This document shows, in pieces, positions 1-11,186 of a stretch of 64,000 nucleotides of DNA. The stretch lies in contig NC_080043.1 of assembly GCF_012489685.1 (NCBI RefSeq), positions 85,390,292-85,454,291 of the forward strand. The letters are read 5' to 3'. The notes beneath the pieces are model-generated. The model was given only the letters and a program-made list of their open reading frames with translations. It was not told the DNA's origin and made no database searches. A program made the position numbers and the translations under genes. The stretch is from Lotus japonicus (taxonomy: Eukaryota; Streptophyta; Magnoliopsida; Fabales; Fabaceae). Position 1 is the first letter of the stretch. Each line of letters opens with the position of its first letter.

Positions 1-1026
1 GTTTGACTATGACAAGCTTCTCCCTCTTCCTCCGCTGCAGCGTTGCTCTCCCATCCTTCCTCTTTTCCCACTTGTGTTCCATCAAAACCACCATGGCTGT
101 AGTTGGGAGAAAACTCAAAAATGAGACCCAGAAAATCAAAAGCTAGCACAGATATATCACCCTCTTCTCTTTAAAAGTCAAAATCAAAAGTGCCAAAAAT
201 CAAAAGATCACACAGATCTGTCTTCCATCCTTTCTTCTGATTCTTTTTCTTCTTCCATCTTCTCTTTGCTAGCACAGATCAATGCATGTCATGTCTATAT
301 TTTTTGTGGGTTTTAACTAAAAAAGGTTCAATCTTTCTTCTCCCTTGTTGTTGTTTCTGGGTTTTTGAGTTTTGTCTTTCTTGTTAAATGTCTTGCCTTT
401 GTTTTTTCAACCAAGAAAGTTGATTTTTTCTTCTCTGGTTCATATTTCTGGGTTTTGTAAAAGGAAGACGGAAGTGTTGCAAATTAAAGAGGGTATGGAG
501 GTGAAGGTGGGAAGGTAGAGGGTGCTGGAGAAAGAAACGCCGGTGAGGTTGAAGGTAGTAGTGATACGGCCGGCGATGGAGCAAGAAACGTCGAAGCTAG
601 GAGAAGGATGTGACAGAGCTGGGAGAAGAAGAACCAGTAAGAGAGGAGGGGTTGTTTGTCAATTTATGTTTTTGCCCTTTTTCAATCCAACAAATCCTGA
701 CCATCTAATAAAATAATATTTCAAGATTCTCAGATCTAATGGTAGTTAGTCATGGTGCACCGGTGGACCAAAAAAAAAGTGGTCCACCCTAGTGGACACC
801 TGAGCGGGATCAGATTCACATGCATGCATTGGGTTGGGGTCTTCACTCTTTAAATTACAAATAATGTTTGGTTGAGAGTTGAGACCTCAAACCCACTTGA
901 GAGATATGATATAAAATGTGATAAGAGTTGTAAAGAGAGATAAAAAAAAGAATGTGAGTAAAAATTATATGAAAGGGAGAAAAAGTGAGGTGTAGATGAA
1001 TCATTACTCTCTTACATTCCAGAGTT
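1..1026. other. Intergenic; possible end of a Mutator-like element
   Basis: I see no convincing gene here; the short reading frames are GC-rich low-complexity sequence without a family signature. A perfect 9-bp stem, GGTGGACCA (762-770) and TGGTCCACC (780-788), encloses an A-rich 9-base loop. Its wording resembles the termini of the Mutator-like element at 26110-27394, and both have a gene-like GC-rich interior followed by an AT-rich border. The first ~790 bases may therefore be the right part of a related element cut off by the window edge. From about 845 to 1015 the sequence is purine-rich and belongs to the dispersed MITE-like family described in the findings. Confidence 0.35.
998..1010. 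repeat. Left arm of inverted repeat around the copia insertion
   Basis: TGAATCATTACTC here is the exact reverse complement of GAGTAATGATTCA at 6145-6157, on the other side of the copia element. Without the copia element the two arms would lie about 40 bases apart, so the retrotransposon landed between the facing ends of MITE-like sequence. Confidence 0.6.
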
Positions 1027-1031
1027 GTTTC
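1027..1031. repeat. Copia target-site duplication, left copy
   Basis: GTTTC lies directly outside the left LTR and is repeated at 6127-6131 directly outside the right LTR. Five bases is the usual copia duplication length. Confidence 0.9.
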
Positions 1032-1190
1032 TGTAAGATGATAGGGTAAATTCAATGGGTGATTTTCTCATTCATTGGAATAGGTATAAATATACATAAC
1101 ATAAGTCAACTCATAAATACATGAGACTAATTAACCTAATTATAGGAGAACAATTAGCTTAATTACAGGAGAATAATTCCTATTCTATCA
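1032..1190 (-). repeat. 3' LTR of the copia element
   Basis: It begins TG and ends CA on the plus strand and matches 5968-6126 at 158 of 159 positions. As the coding strand is minus, this is the 3' LTR. Its first three minus-strand bases (TGA, 1190-1188) also supply the stop codon of the polyprotein frame. Confidence 0.95.
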
Positions 1191-4100
1191 CACCCCCACA
1201 GTCGAAACGGGAGGTTCGCGGACGCTGAGACTGGTCCGAAAATCATCAAATAGAACTCTAGGGAGGCCTTTGGTGAAGATGTCTGCAATCTGGTGACGAG
1301 AAGGGACATGAAGGATGCGTGCCTGACCACGAGTGACCTTCTCGCGAACAAAGTGAATGTCCATCTCAATGTGTTTAGTGCGCTGATGCTGGACAGGATT
1401 GCCGGATAAGTAGATGGCACTAACATTATCACAATAGACTAAAGTAGCGTGTGAAAGAGGAAAGTGAAGCTCCAAAAGCAGGTTGCGTAGCCAACATGAT
1501 TCAGAAACCACATTAGCGACGCCTCGGTACTCAGCCTCAGCACTGGACCGGGAAAGCGTGGGTTGTCTCTTGGACGACCAAGAAATGAGGTTGTCGCCGA
1601 GAAACACACAGTAACCAGAAGTAGAACGATGAGTGTCGGGACATCCACCCCAATCTACATCGGTGTATGAAATAAGCTTCTCGATAGGAGAAGGAGAGAG
1701 ATGCAAGCCAAACTGTAAGGTGCCCTGAACATAACGTAGGATGCGCTTCAGTGCAAGCATATGCTCTGTGCGGGGGGCATGCATGTGAAGGCACACCTAC
1801 TGAACAGCATAAGAGATGTCAGGACGGGTGAATGTGAGATACTGCAAAGCCCCAGCAAGACTCCGATATAAAGTAGGATCATCACACGGAGTACCAGCAG
1901 AAGAACTGAGTTTCTGCTTGGTGTCTACTGGAGTGGCAGAAGGATTGCACGACGTCATACCAGCCCGAGCAATAATGTCACGTGCATATGTACTCTGACT
2001 GAGAAAAAGTCCACCTGCATGTCTGGTGACTGCAATGCCCAAAAAATAGCTCAACGGGCCCAGATCCTTCATAGCAAACTCAGAGGCAAGAAGAGCCATG
2101 ATAGATTTACGAAGGTCATGAGAAGAGCTGATGAGTATGATGTCATCAACATAAAGCAGGAGGTAAGCCATGTCAGAGCCTCGTCTGTAGATGAAAAGAG
2201 AGTGATCAGAGGTGCTATGCTGAAACCCAATGGTGGAGACATAATCGGCAAAACGCTGGTACCAAGCGCGAGGCGCTTGCTTCAACCCATAAAGAGATTT
2301 CCGCAAGCGACACACATAATCAGGATGAGTACGGTCACGGAAACCCAATGGCTGATGCATATAAACTGTCTCATGTAGATCACCATGGAGGAAGGCATTC
2401 TGAACATCTAGCTGGTGAATGGGCCAAGACCTGGAGAGGGCAATGGTGAGAACTGTGCGAATGGTCGCTGGTTTCACCACCGGACTGAAAGTCTCATCAC
2501 AATCAACACCTGCAAGCTGTGACTTGCCATCACCTACAAGACGAGCTTTATAACGCTCAAAACAACCATTAGCTTTCGTCTTATGACGAAAAATCCACAT
2601 GCAGCGAATGATATTAACATCACTAGGACGAGGTACCAAATCCCAAGTATTATTTCTAATTAAAGCATCAAATTCAGACTGCATGGCAGATTTCCAATTT
2701 GGGTCTGAAAGAGCTAGCTTCGGGTTGTTGGGAAGAGGTGAGATGGTGGGATCATCAATGGTGACAGAAAGGTTGAAAAGCTTTCTGGGTTTGTATATAC
2801 CTCGCATGCTGCGAGTGGCCATGGTACGGACTGGGGGTACAGGCGGAGTCGGCAAAGGCGGTGAAGGAGAAGGTGGTAGGGAGTCAGAAGATGAGGAAGA
2901 GGTCGTATGGGGTGATGGTGTGGTCACGGTAGAAGGGACTGCAGGAGTAGGGCTAGGCACAGGTAAGGTGGAGGGATGGGTCCACTGGTGAATAAAAGAG
3001 GGATGTATAGTATCTGAGAAGCAGTCATATGTGGAGGGAGGAGGGGTAGTCATGGTGGCAAAGGGAAACTGAGTCTCATCAAAGATGACATGTCGGGAGA
3101 TAATGATTCTTCTGTGCGACAAATCAAAACACTTATAACCTCTGTGATGAAGTGGGTACCCTAGGAAGACACACGGGGAGGAGCGAGGTTGTAATTTGTT
3201 AATGGTAGTAGAAGGAACTAAAGGGTAACAAAGACAACCAAAAACTCGCAGATGTGTGTAAGACGGGTCACGACGATACAGAAGTTGAGTGGGAGAGAGA
3301 TTAGATAGAGCTTTCCGAGGAATGATATTAAGTAGATAGGTAGCCATTTGAAGGGCATGATGCCAAAAGGACGGAGGAACAGACGCATGAGCGAGAAGAG
3401 TACGAATCATGTTGTTAATGGTGCGTATTTTGCGCTCCGCCTTACCATTTTGAGATGATGTATGCGGGCAGGAGAAGCGAAAAATAAGACCAGTAGTAGC
3501 ACAATAATCATGAAAAGATTTATTGTCAAATTCTCGCCCATTATGACATTGAAGGCATTTTACAGATTGAGAAAAATGCGTGCGGATTTGATTTGACAGA
3601 GAGGTGAACATTTCAAAAACTTGAGATTTATTACTTAAAGGAAAAGTCCACAAGAAATCTGTAAAATCATCCAAAAATAAAACATAATACCGATGACCGG
3701 CAGAAGATAAAACAGGCGAAGACCATAAGTCACTGTGTAAAATGTCAAAAGGCATCACAGTAACATTATTAGAAGACACAAATGGCAACCTAACATGTTT
3801 GCCAAACACACAAGACTCACAAACTGTGCTAGAATTGAAATGCTCAAAGCTAATGAACTTATTACTACGAAGAGACTGCAAGGAAGAAGAACTTGGATGA
3901 CCAAGACGATTGTGCTAGAGACTCTGAGCTAGACCAGCAAATGGAAAAGATGGAGTGACTGGGTAGAGATCGCCTGGACTATTACATCTCATGAGTGGAG
4001 TCCCCGTCTGAAAATCATGAACCGAGAAGCCATATGGGTCAAAACAAACAGAAACATTGTTATCAGTGGTGAGTTGTCGCACAAAAATCAAGTTTTTAAC

Positions 4101-5420
4101 AATATTAGGTGTGTGCAAGACATGGGAAAGGGTCAAGGGCTTGTGTGTATGAGAGGTGGGAAGGGTTGTATGTCCAGAACCCTGAATTGGAATACCTTGT
4201 CCGCTACCAACATACAGTTTCTGATTAAGATGACTCAAATTAGAATAAGACGTGAGATTACCTTGTGATGCTGCCACATGAGATGATGCTCCAGTGTCCA
4301 TGTACCAGGTGTTGTCCGGAGGAGCAAGTGTCATGGTGTGCATGGCAGTGGCAATGTCAGTCGGCACGGGTGAGGCTGAAGCAGCATAAGCCTGAGGTCG
4401 CTGGCCCAGAATGCCAGGATGCTGAGGAGGAGCAGACGGACGAGTCCACTGAGAGGTAGGGTATGGGCACGGAGGCATGGCCCATGGAGGTGGGGCCCAT
4501 CCCTAATGCTGGTACGGAAAGTACTGCGGCCGAGGTGGCATCGGAGGAGAGGAGCCCTGAGAGGTGCCACTGCGGGATCCACCACCGTTGCCACGATTCC
4601 CACCACGACCCTTAGAGTTGTGGGATCGAGAGCGGTTGGAGGACCGACGATCAGAACCCTGAGAAGAGGCATCAGAAGGAAGCGACTGAGTAGCAACATA
4701 TGCAGCAGGAGGTTCAGCAGGTTTCATCTTAGCCATACCGGCTTCCTCCAAGGTAAGCATTGAGCGAGCCTGATGAAAGGAGGGGAGCGGATTGCTCTGA
4801 CGAATCAAAGTAGCAACACCCTTATAGGCGTCAGTGAGGCCGGAGATTAGCTGCAAAACTAGACGGTGATTGTTCACAGGAGCACCGACATCACGGAGCT
4901 GGTCAGAAAGCATCTTCAGACGCTGACAGTAAGCAGCGACAGTCGGAAATGCCTCCATGCGAACATTAGAGAACTCCTGCTCTAGGGTGACAGCACGAGC
5001 GTTCTGATTGTCCCAGAAAATATCAGCCAAACGCGTCCAAGCAGTGAGAGCAGTGGAGTCAGGCTCCATGATGGTAGTCATCAGGTCAATAGCGATGGTG
5101 GCATAAATCCACTGAAGGACCGTGGCATCCAAAGTGGTCCACAACTCGTAAGTAGGGTCAGTAATAGGCGGAGGAAGCTTATCCGCAACAGGGAAAATGT
5201 GATGCAGAACCCGGTGAGAACGGGCATGGATGCGGAACAGCTCCGCCCAGGTGCCATAGCGATCAGTCTCCACGTCAAGCACAATAGGAATGTGATTCCT
5301 AATGTTCGTAACAGTAAGCGCCGGGTGAAAATCAGGTTTGGCCGGCGGGGCCACCGGGGTGATTGTCGTAGGAGGGGTGACGGTCACAGGTGTGTTGTCC
5401 GAGGAGGCTTGAGAAGACAT
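1188..5420 (-). pseudogene. Copia Gag-Pol polyprotein frame, interrupted by three stops
   Basis: One continuous frame of 1411 codons runs from the ATG at 5420 to the TGA at 1188. In order it shows: a Gag domain with an RG-rich tail (about residues 1-305); an aspartic protease with the DTGAS motif; the GAG-pre-integrase HHCC region and integrase core; a reverse transcriptase with YVDD; and RNase H, ending with the ADIFTK motif. The frame holds three in-frame TAG codons, at 4505-4503 (codon 306), 3917-3915 (codon 502) and 1799-1797 (codon 1208), with no frameshift. The second sits in the conserved motif that opens the pre-integrase domain. In the integrase, the usual second catalytic Asp (DNG.EF motif) is His, in CHNGREF near 3545. 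The frame is open well upstream of 5420, but that part is low-complexity leader. A full polyprotein cannot be made without stop readthrough, and integrase would probably be inactive. Confidence 0.93.
1191..1202 (-). other. Copia polypurine tract
   Basis: On the minus strand a G-rich run (TGTGGGGGTG) directly precedes the 3' LTR, the position of the plus-strand priming site. It overlaps the last codons of the polyprotein frame. Confidence 0.7.
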
Positions 5421-5645
5421 GACGGTGAGGAGTATGGCCGAGAGTAAAGGAAAATAGGGTTTTTTTTTTTTTTTTTTAGGTTTGGTCTGGGCGAACCGGA
5501 GGAAAAAAAAAACGGTTTGGTTGAACCAGGTGAGAAAGTGAACCGGGGCTGGCTTGCACGTGACTTTGCTGTCACGGAGGAAGAACAGATCCAAGCTGTG
5601 CGTGCTCGGGTTGGAGATCCGAGAGAAAGGAGGTGGATCTGGGCA

Positions 5646-5710
5646 GTGCTGGCGGCGGCGAGCGGTGCTGGCGGCGGCGAGCGGTGCTGGCGGCGGCCCT
5701 GGCAGCGTTG
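5646..5710. repeat. Short GC-rich tandem repeat in the copia leader
   Basis: About three copies of an 18-bp unit containing GGCGGCGAGCGGTGCT lie in the untranslated leader between the primer site and Gag. They give rise to spurious GC-rich reading frames. Confidence 0.7.
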
Positions 5711-5958
5711 AGAACGGCGCGGCGATGCTGTAGGAGGAGGAGGTGCGTGCGGGTCTGAAACAGACAGAGAGTAGAAGGGAGAGTGGAGAGGGTGGTTGCG
5801 GCTGTAAAGGGATGCAGCGACAGTGAGAAGGCAAGGGTGCGGAAGCAAGCGCGGCGGCGACGGTACGCGGCGACGGCACGGTGGCCTTTATGCGTGAGGC
5901 GGTGCAAAATTAGAAAAGGGCACGACAGAGAAAGGCTAGGTCTGAATCAGATAGATTA

Positions 5959-5967
5959 CTGATACCA
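5959..5967 (-). other. Copia primer-binding site
   Basis: Immediately inside the 5' LTR the minus strand reads TGGTATCAG, which matches the start of the initiator-Met tRNA complement used by most plant copia elements. The match stops after nine bases. Confidence 0.8.
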
Positions 5968-6126
5968 TGTAAGATGATAGGGTAAATTCAATGGGTGATT
6001 TTCTCATTCATTGGAATAGGTATAAATATACATAACATAAGTCAACTCATAAATACATGAGACGAATTAACCTAATTATAGGAGAACAATTAGCTTAATT
6101 ACAGGAGAATAATTCCTATTCTATCA
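5968..6126 (-). repeat. 5' LTR of the copia element
   Basis: 159 bp, TG...CA, paired with 1032-1190. It is the promoter-bearing copy because the element reads leftward. The GTTTC target duplication follows at 6127-6131. Confidence 0.95.
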
Positions 6127-6131
6127 GTTTC

Positions 6132-7290
6132 ATCCATTTTTGTTGAGTAATGATTCATTTTAGACCATTTTTTTTCTTAAATCTCATTTTCACTATTTTT
6201 TTAATCTCTTTTTACATTACCTACTTATCATATTACTTATTTCTATTTTTTTTTCATCTTTGTTATGTGGATTCAACCATCATCATCAATTGTCGCACAG
6301 AGAGGCAACCTGACAAGATTTTGATCTCATTTTGGCATTGTCAGCTTCTGCCTTTGTCAATATTGCAGCAAAGCAGTCATCCAACATATCATCATCTGCT
6401 TGGTATGCAAATGGTCGCTTGGATGGTGCATTGGTAGTGGCCCAGTAGCATGCAACTTAGTGGATCTTTGCGGGGTTTTAAATTGTGGTGCAAATGTAGT
6501 TATGGCCGCAGGTAAAGTGTTTTTGGAGTCATTACATCGATATTGTGCTGCAATTGCAGCCCACTACTTCGGATTTATCTGCACTTCCACGACGCAGTGA
6601 ATTGTGACAACAAATGCAATTAAAACCTTTGATATTTGGTTATTTGTTATAAGACTCACATTAATTAGAAATATGACATAAATAACATTTATAAAGGGTG
6701 GAAAAACCCTTAATTCCTGAGTTAACTTTTGGGTTGAGTTAGATCTCTCAAATTCTAATATAGTAATATGATATTAAAGTCTATCCTAGATTCATTTATT
6801 GGTGGAGACGATATTTGAGCCATCCCACAAATGTAAAGTCCTTCAAATTCCACGCTTCAAATATTTAGCTTTAAACGTGACGAGGTGTGGTAGAGAACAT
6901 TGAATAGAAATATGACATAGATTTCATTTATAAATGATAGAGCAATCCTTAACTTTTAAACGTAACATTTGAATTTTTCTTAAATTTTAAGATTATTTCC
7001 CATTTCGGGTAGGAAAGTAAATATCCAAATACAGTGAAATGAGATTTTATGATATCGACTTAAAAGTGGGTTGGTGTTGAATTCCTTATAAATCAATAAT
7101 ATACTTAGGGTATGTTAGGATTTTATTTTCTTAATTTAAAATTAATTACATATCTTAAAAGCTACACCAAGTGTAGCTTCTTAAAACTAAAATCGATTCT
7201 ACTTGAATGTGGTGGTCGGCTAAATCCCTAGATCGATTCCCACTTTTTTCTTTTTCTTCTTGTAAAACTGGTTATGAGAATTAAGTGAAT
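6132..7290. other. Intergenic, no gene recognised
   Basis: 6145-6157 is the right arm of the inverted repeat split by the copia insertion, followed by pyrimidine-rich sequence to about 6290 that mirrors the purine-rich left flank. Reading frames at 6150-6600 show no family motif and no splice context I can support. The remainder is AT-rich unique sequence. Confidence 0.5.
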
Positions 7291-7294
7291 TCTA

Positions 7295-7490
7295 CCATAC
7301 CCTCATTGTATGGTACATGACTGACGTGATTTGACGTGTACCAATAGGAAACCGACATTTGATAGTGTATTTGAATTTTTTATTCATTTAAAAACATATA
7401 TGATAAAAAAAAGATACACTCACTTAAATGTTATTGGTCCACGTCACATCTTATATCATACTACAATTAAGTGTTGAGGTATTCTAGCAA
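7295..7490. mobile_element. Small inverted-repeat element (MITE-like)
   Basis: The left arm TGACGTGTACCAATA (near 7331-7345) pairs with TATTGGTCCACGTCA (near 7430-7444), and weaker complementarity extends outward to the CCCTCA and TGAGGT borders. The enclosed sequence is AT-rich and non-coding. The exact ends and the target duplication are not clear, so the family is left open. Confidence 0.45.
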
Positions 7491-7917
7491 ACACCTTAAA
7501 GAAAATACAACACAAGAAATGAAAATGAGTAATACTGTGCTATGCTGTGCTATCATATGTGCTTGCTGCAGTTATGAAAAATTCTGAGGGATTCTTGTGT
7601 TAGCTATCCAATTGGAGAGCAACAAGTTCTAACAATTATTATCAATTTTTAAAGTATATAGGCTGTCCTATATTGGCATTAGGTAGATGTGGCAGGTGTC
7701 GACCAAAGAGACGTGTAGGCAAATATATAGAAGTGACATTGTTTGAGAGTTGAAGTCTTATTGATGTTTGGTTTGGTGAACTCTGTTTGCTCTGCATGTT
7801 CTGTCATTTACTATCAAGCACATCTAATTTATTCAAATTTATTTTGTTTCAAAAATAAAATAAAATAAGAGATAATGAGAAAAATAGATGTGTATTTAGA
7901 GGTGTCAATATTGTATA

Positions 7918-8580
7918 CAGTGGCGGAACTTCAACAAAAGTCTTGGAGGGGCTAAATATTATTGAACTTATAATTTCAATTTTTTATATATGAAAAAATT
8001 AGTTTATGAAAAATTGAGTTAAAAGTGTGAGAGTCATTTAGTACACAAAAATGTATTTTTTGTTTAAATATGCCAGTGTTTTGATTCATAAACCAATACG
8101 GCAACACACAATGATAATGAGTGACAAATTCTTATTTATTAACTACACCCACATCTAATTAAAAAGAGACATAACATTGATTTAAACCAACAAAAACTTA
8201 AAGTGCCACAGTACACAATCTTCATTTAAACTCGCTAAACTATAGAAGAAAAGTCTACAAAGAGTGAAATTTAGAGACTTGTCGTGAATGTCAAGGTGCA
8301 GGGAGATGAAATTGAGAAATTTAAGAGTAAAGTAACTTTTAATTTTCTTCAAAAAATATTGTTTTTTTATTTTGTTAAAGATTGTCATGTCAGGTAAATT
8401 AAGCTTTCATCATACATTTCTAGCTCAACTTTATCAAGCACCTATTACCTATATTAAGATATTATTTCAATAATCAATTATATATATTATATTGTGTTAA
8501 TTGATATGTACCAAAGATATTTTTTCAGATATATTGGGGGAGCTGCGGCTCCCCTATGTCCTCACAAAGGTCCGCTTCTG
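7918..8580. mobile_element. Non-autonomous hAT-like transposon, 663 bp
   Basis: The ends are related inverted repeats, CAGTGGCGGAAC on the left and, reverse-complemented, CAGAAGCGGACC on the right. The element is flanked by the exact 8-bp duplication ATTGTATA (7910-7917 and 8581-8588). Eight-base duplications and CA-starting ends are typical of hAT elements. The interior is AT-rich, and the one reading frame inside has no transposase motif. Confidence 0.8.
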
Positions 8581-8588
8581 ATTGTATA

Positions 8589-10880
8589 GTGGTCAGCAAA
8601 TCAAAGCTCATTGGCTAACAATAGTGTTGGGTATACACTATTTTAAATTAGACAGAAGTAAAGATAAATGATAGATATGATATATAATGATAAAAAGATA
8701 AAAATATATAGAGGGGGAAAATGAGGTTTGTAGGTGTAAATACTGCTTAATGTTGCTCGCACAACTGCCTTCTTCACCTTCAACTCGTTCAGCATGCTCA
8801 ATTCCTCATTGGATTCGGTGGAGGAGAAAAGAATTCAACTCACCACACATGTCAATTTTTAGTTACAAAAATTATATTATATAACTGGAGTGCAGTTACT
8901 GGAAAATAGTAGTTGGGTTTGTGCATAATTGTTGGAGGCAAGGTGTTTGGTGGCTTTAAGACCATGGCCACAATGGCATGGCACAGTATAAAAAGGCTAG
9001 TTTGCCTTTTCTGTTTGTACTGTAGTGTAGTAGTCTATTCACAATAATATTGCAGGAGAAAGTGACAACCGAATCAATACATATCCTCTACTTTTTTGCA
9101 ACAAAAGTGCATGCAACCTTACTACTGAAGGGGCCCCAATTTCACCGGCAAACCAGTGCATAGTTGAGAACTCAAGTGTTACACTAACAATTACTCCGTT
9201 TACTGCATTACTGCATTAGTCCCTTTTTTTGAAGGTATCTCTGGAATAAATCTCCAACACTTTGTAGTTGAGGCCAAACAAGCTGCAGAGTGAAACAAGT
9301 GTTGTATTTGTATCAATCAAGCTGCAAATCAGATATTGAATGTGTTTGTAACCACTTAATTTCCTCTCCTATTTAAGCTCCCTTCACAGTTTCTGGCTTA
9401 ATGTGCATGCCTAGGCTTATAAGTTCACCATTCATCCAAATGCAATAACACATAATTAACATGATTTGTATATTGGGTTGGGGTAACTATCATGGTGTGC
9501 ATTTATAAGGAATAGTGGGTGAGAAAGGGGTTATATTAAAATTAAAATCCAACAAAAAGATTATGGCTCACAAATTAAAGCAGCAACTATATGAATTTGC
9601 AATAAATTCAGAACTTAAAAAGCATTACTTTAGACAATACACTCCACAGTCCACACCACTAGAGCAAATATCAATAGTTTTTTGTTCCTCCCCTTTTTCT
9701 TGGGAAGATTTTCATATACTGATTAAATGCAATGTATATTCTTTTGATAAACTAGCCTGCCATATATTTTGATCAAGTACCAACCAGGCATTTGTTTGGA
9801 ACAAGATCACCAATGAAGAATAAACAAATTCCAGAATATAAGTTTTGTGCTTCAAACAAATTGACAAGTCTTCTCATCCACCTCCTATTCATGTGGGGTA
9901 GAATCAATTCTCCTCATATCTTGTTAAGATTCTTCGACATAATACCATACCATATATAATCGCCATGATCAGCGATGTGCGGCTGCAGTAACAGAGAATA
10001 CTAGTTATACAATCCAAACAACATTGGAATATTTATAATTACTCTGAAGTTGATTTAAGACGTATTTTGCGGTCAAAGTATTCAAGATAGGTAAGATTCA
10101 TGGAGTAATAGACTTTCATATTCATGGTTCATACCCCTTGGGAAACACAAGGACAAAAATTAATGAATGTACGTAATGCATATTGAAAGCTGTAACATAT
10201 ACCCAAACATGTAGATAGATCTACATGAATAGTATAATCAATAATCAATAGCAACCACAATTCTCAATAGTCCAACTCATGTTTATTTTAGCATTAGAGT
10301 AAACGCGTGATTTCACATACTTGGCACTAACTAATAGTTCAACATGCACTTTTTTTTATTTTTTTATTTCAACAAGTATGTTGAATTCAATAAGAATTTA
10401 AATGCACACCTAATGAAAATACATTAGTATTAGAGTTGGATTTGTGAACCAAGTGGTATATATACCCACACCAATCAAATCGAATTCAATTTGGTTCTGT
10501 ATTAAATCAGAAATTAGAAAATCAGAGCACTCCTCCCCAAGAATACTAGAATAATGCAAGTTCCATTTAAATTAAAGAAAAATAGAACAACAGCAATCGA
10601 AAACCTCGGCACCTCTCTCTGAGAGGGACCTCCTATAAACAAAAAGCCCTCACCCCAAAGCAACCCATCACTCTCTACTGTCATATCATGCAAATAGACC
10701 CTTACCCACTCAACATCACACTATTTCACTATTCGCGTGTTTGGATTTCTATTGAACTCATTCTACATCTTCGATTCACATTAAATTATTAGAATCAAAT
10801 CATAAATATTTGGAGATATTTGAAATTACATTTGCGTTTATACCAAACGGGAACCAAACATGGCCTTATTTAGCCAGCTA
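8589..10880. other. Intergenic, no gene recognised
   Basis: 8640-8745 is a purine-rich stretch resembling the dispersed MITE-like family. The rest is unique AT-rich sequence. A reading frame at 9515-9772 starts at GTG, has no recognisable domain and no neighbouring exons, so I do not call it. The last few hundred bases before 10880 are probably the ULTRAPETALA promoter. Confidence 0.5.
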
Positions 10881-11186
10881 AATTCAACCAACCTCATCAA
10901 CACACATCAAATCCCACTCTCTCCTTTTATTACTACTTCAACGCTCTCTCACTATGCCATTGCCAGATCTCTCGTACTCCATTGGGAGAAGAGAAGCGTG
11001 CACTTTTGTTTTTCTCTTCTCTTCTGTTCTTCCCCTTTGATTCTTCTCCTCTAGGTGTTTTTCTACCTTTCTGTACTTGTTTTCCTTTCGTGATCTTTCG
11101 CCGCATACACAACCCTTTTTCTGATTTTCCTTCAACACATGCCCACCAAACCCTGTTGCCAAAAACAGAGTCTTTTTGGAGAGAAA

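Larger units (their letters stand above)
1032..6126 (-). mobile_element. Complete Ty1/copia LTR retrotransposon
   Basis: The 5.1-kb element is bounded by two 159-bp LTRs and a 5-bp target duplication (GTTTC). Coding order on the minus strand is Gag, protease, integrase, reverse transcriptase, RNase H, which defines Ty1/copia. The very short LTRs and a Gag without a visible CCHC knuckle fit Ale/Retrofit-like copia elements, but the lineage is an inference. The LTRs differ at a single site (T at 1128, G at 6064), which suggests a recent insertion, yet the polyprotein frame has three stop codons. It probably now depends on related copies for movement, if it moves at all. Confidence 0.95.

Noticed and set aside
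2..94. Minus-strand open frame running off the left edge, starting at an ATG near 94
   Set aside because: Only about 30 codons, basic low-complexity residues, no domain and no upstream context. Not enough to call a gene.
384..716. Overlapping reading frames on both strands
   Set aside because: Composition-driven frames in GC-rich sequence, with no family motif; they cannot both be real and neither shows exon structure.
5384..5907. Upstream extension of the copia Gag frame and overlapping frames
   Set aside because: Low-complexity leader containing short tandem repeats; recognisable Gag sequence begins at the ATG at 5420.
6150..6600. Two plus-strand frames right of the copia element
   Set aside because: The first is a pyrimidine-rich repeat translation and the second has no motif or splice partners.
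9515..9772. 85-residue plus-strand frame
   Set aside because: Starts at GTG, lacks recognisable domains, and sits in AT-rich intergenic sequence.
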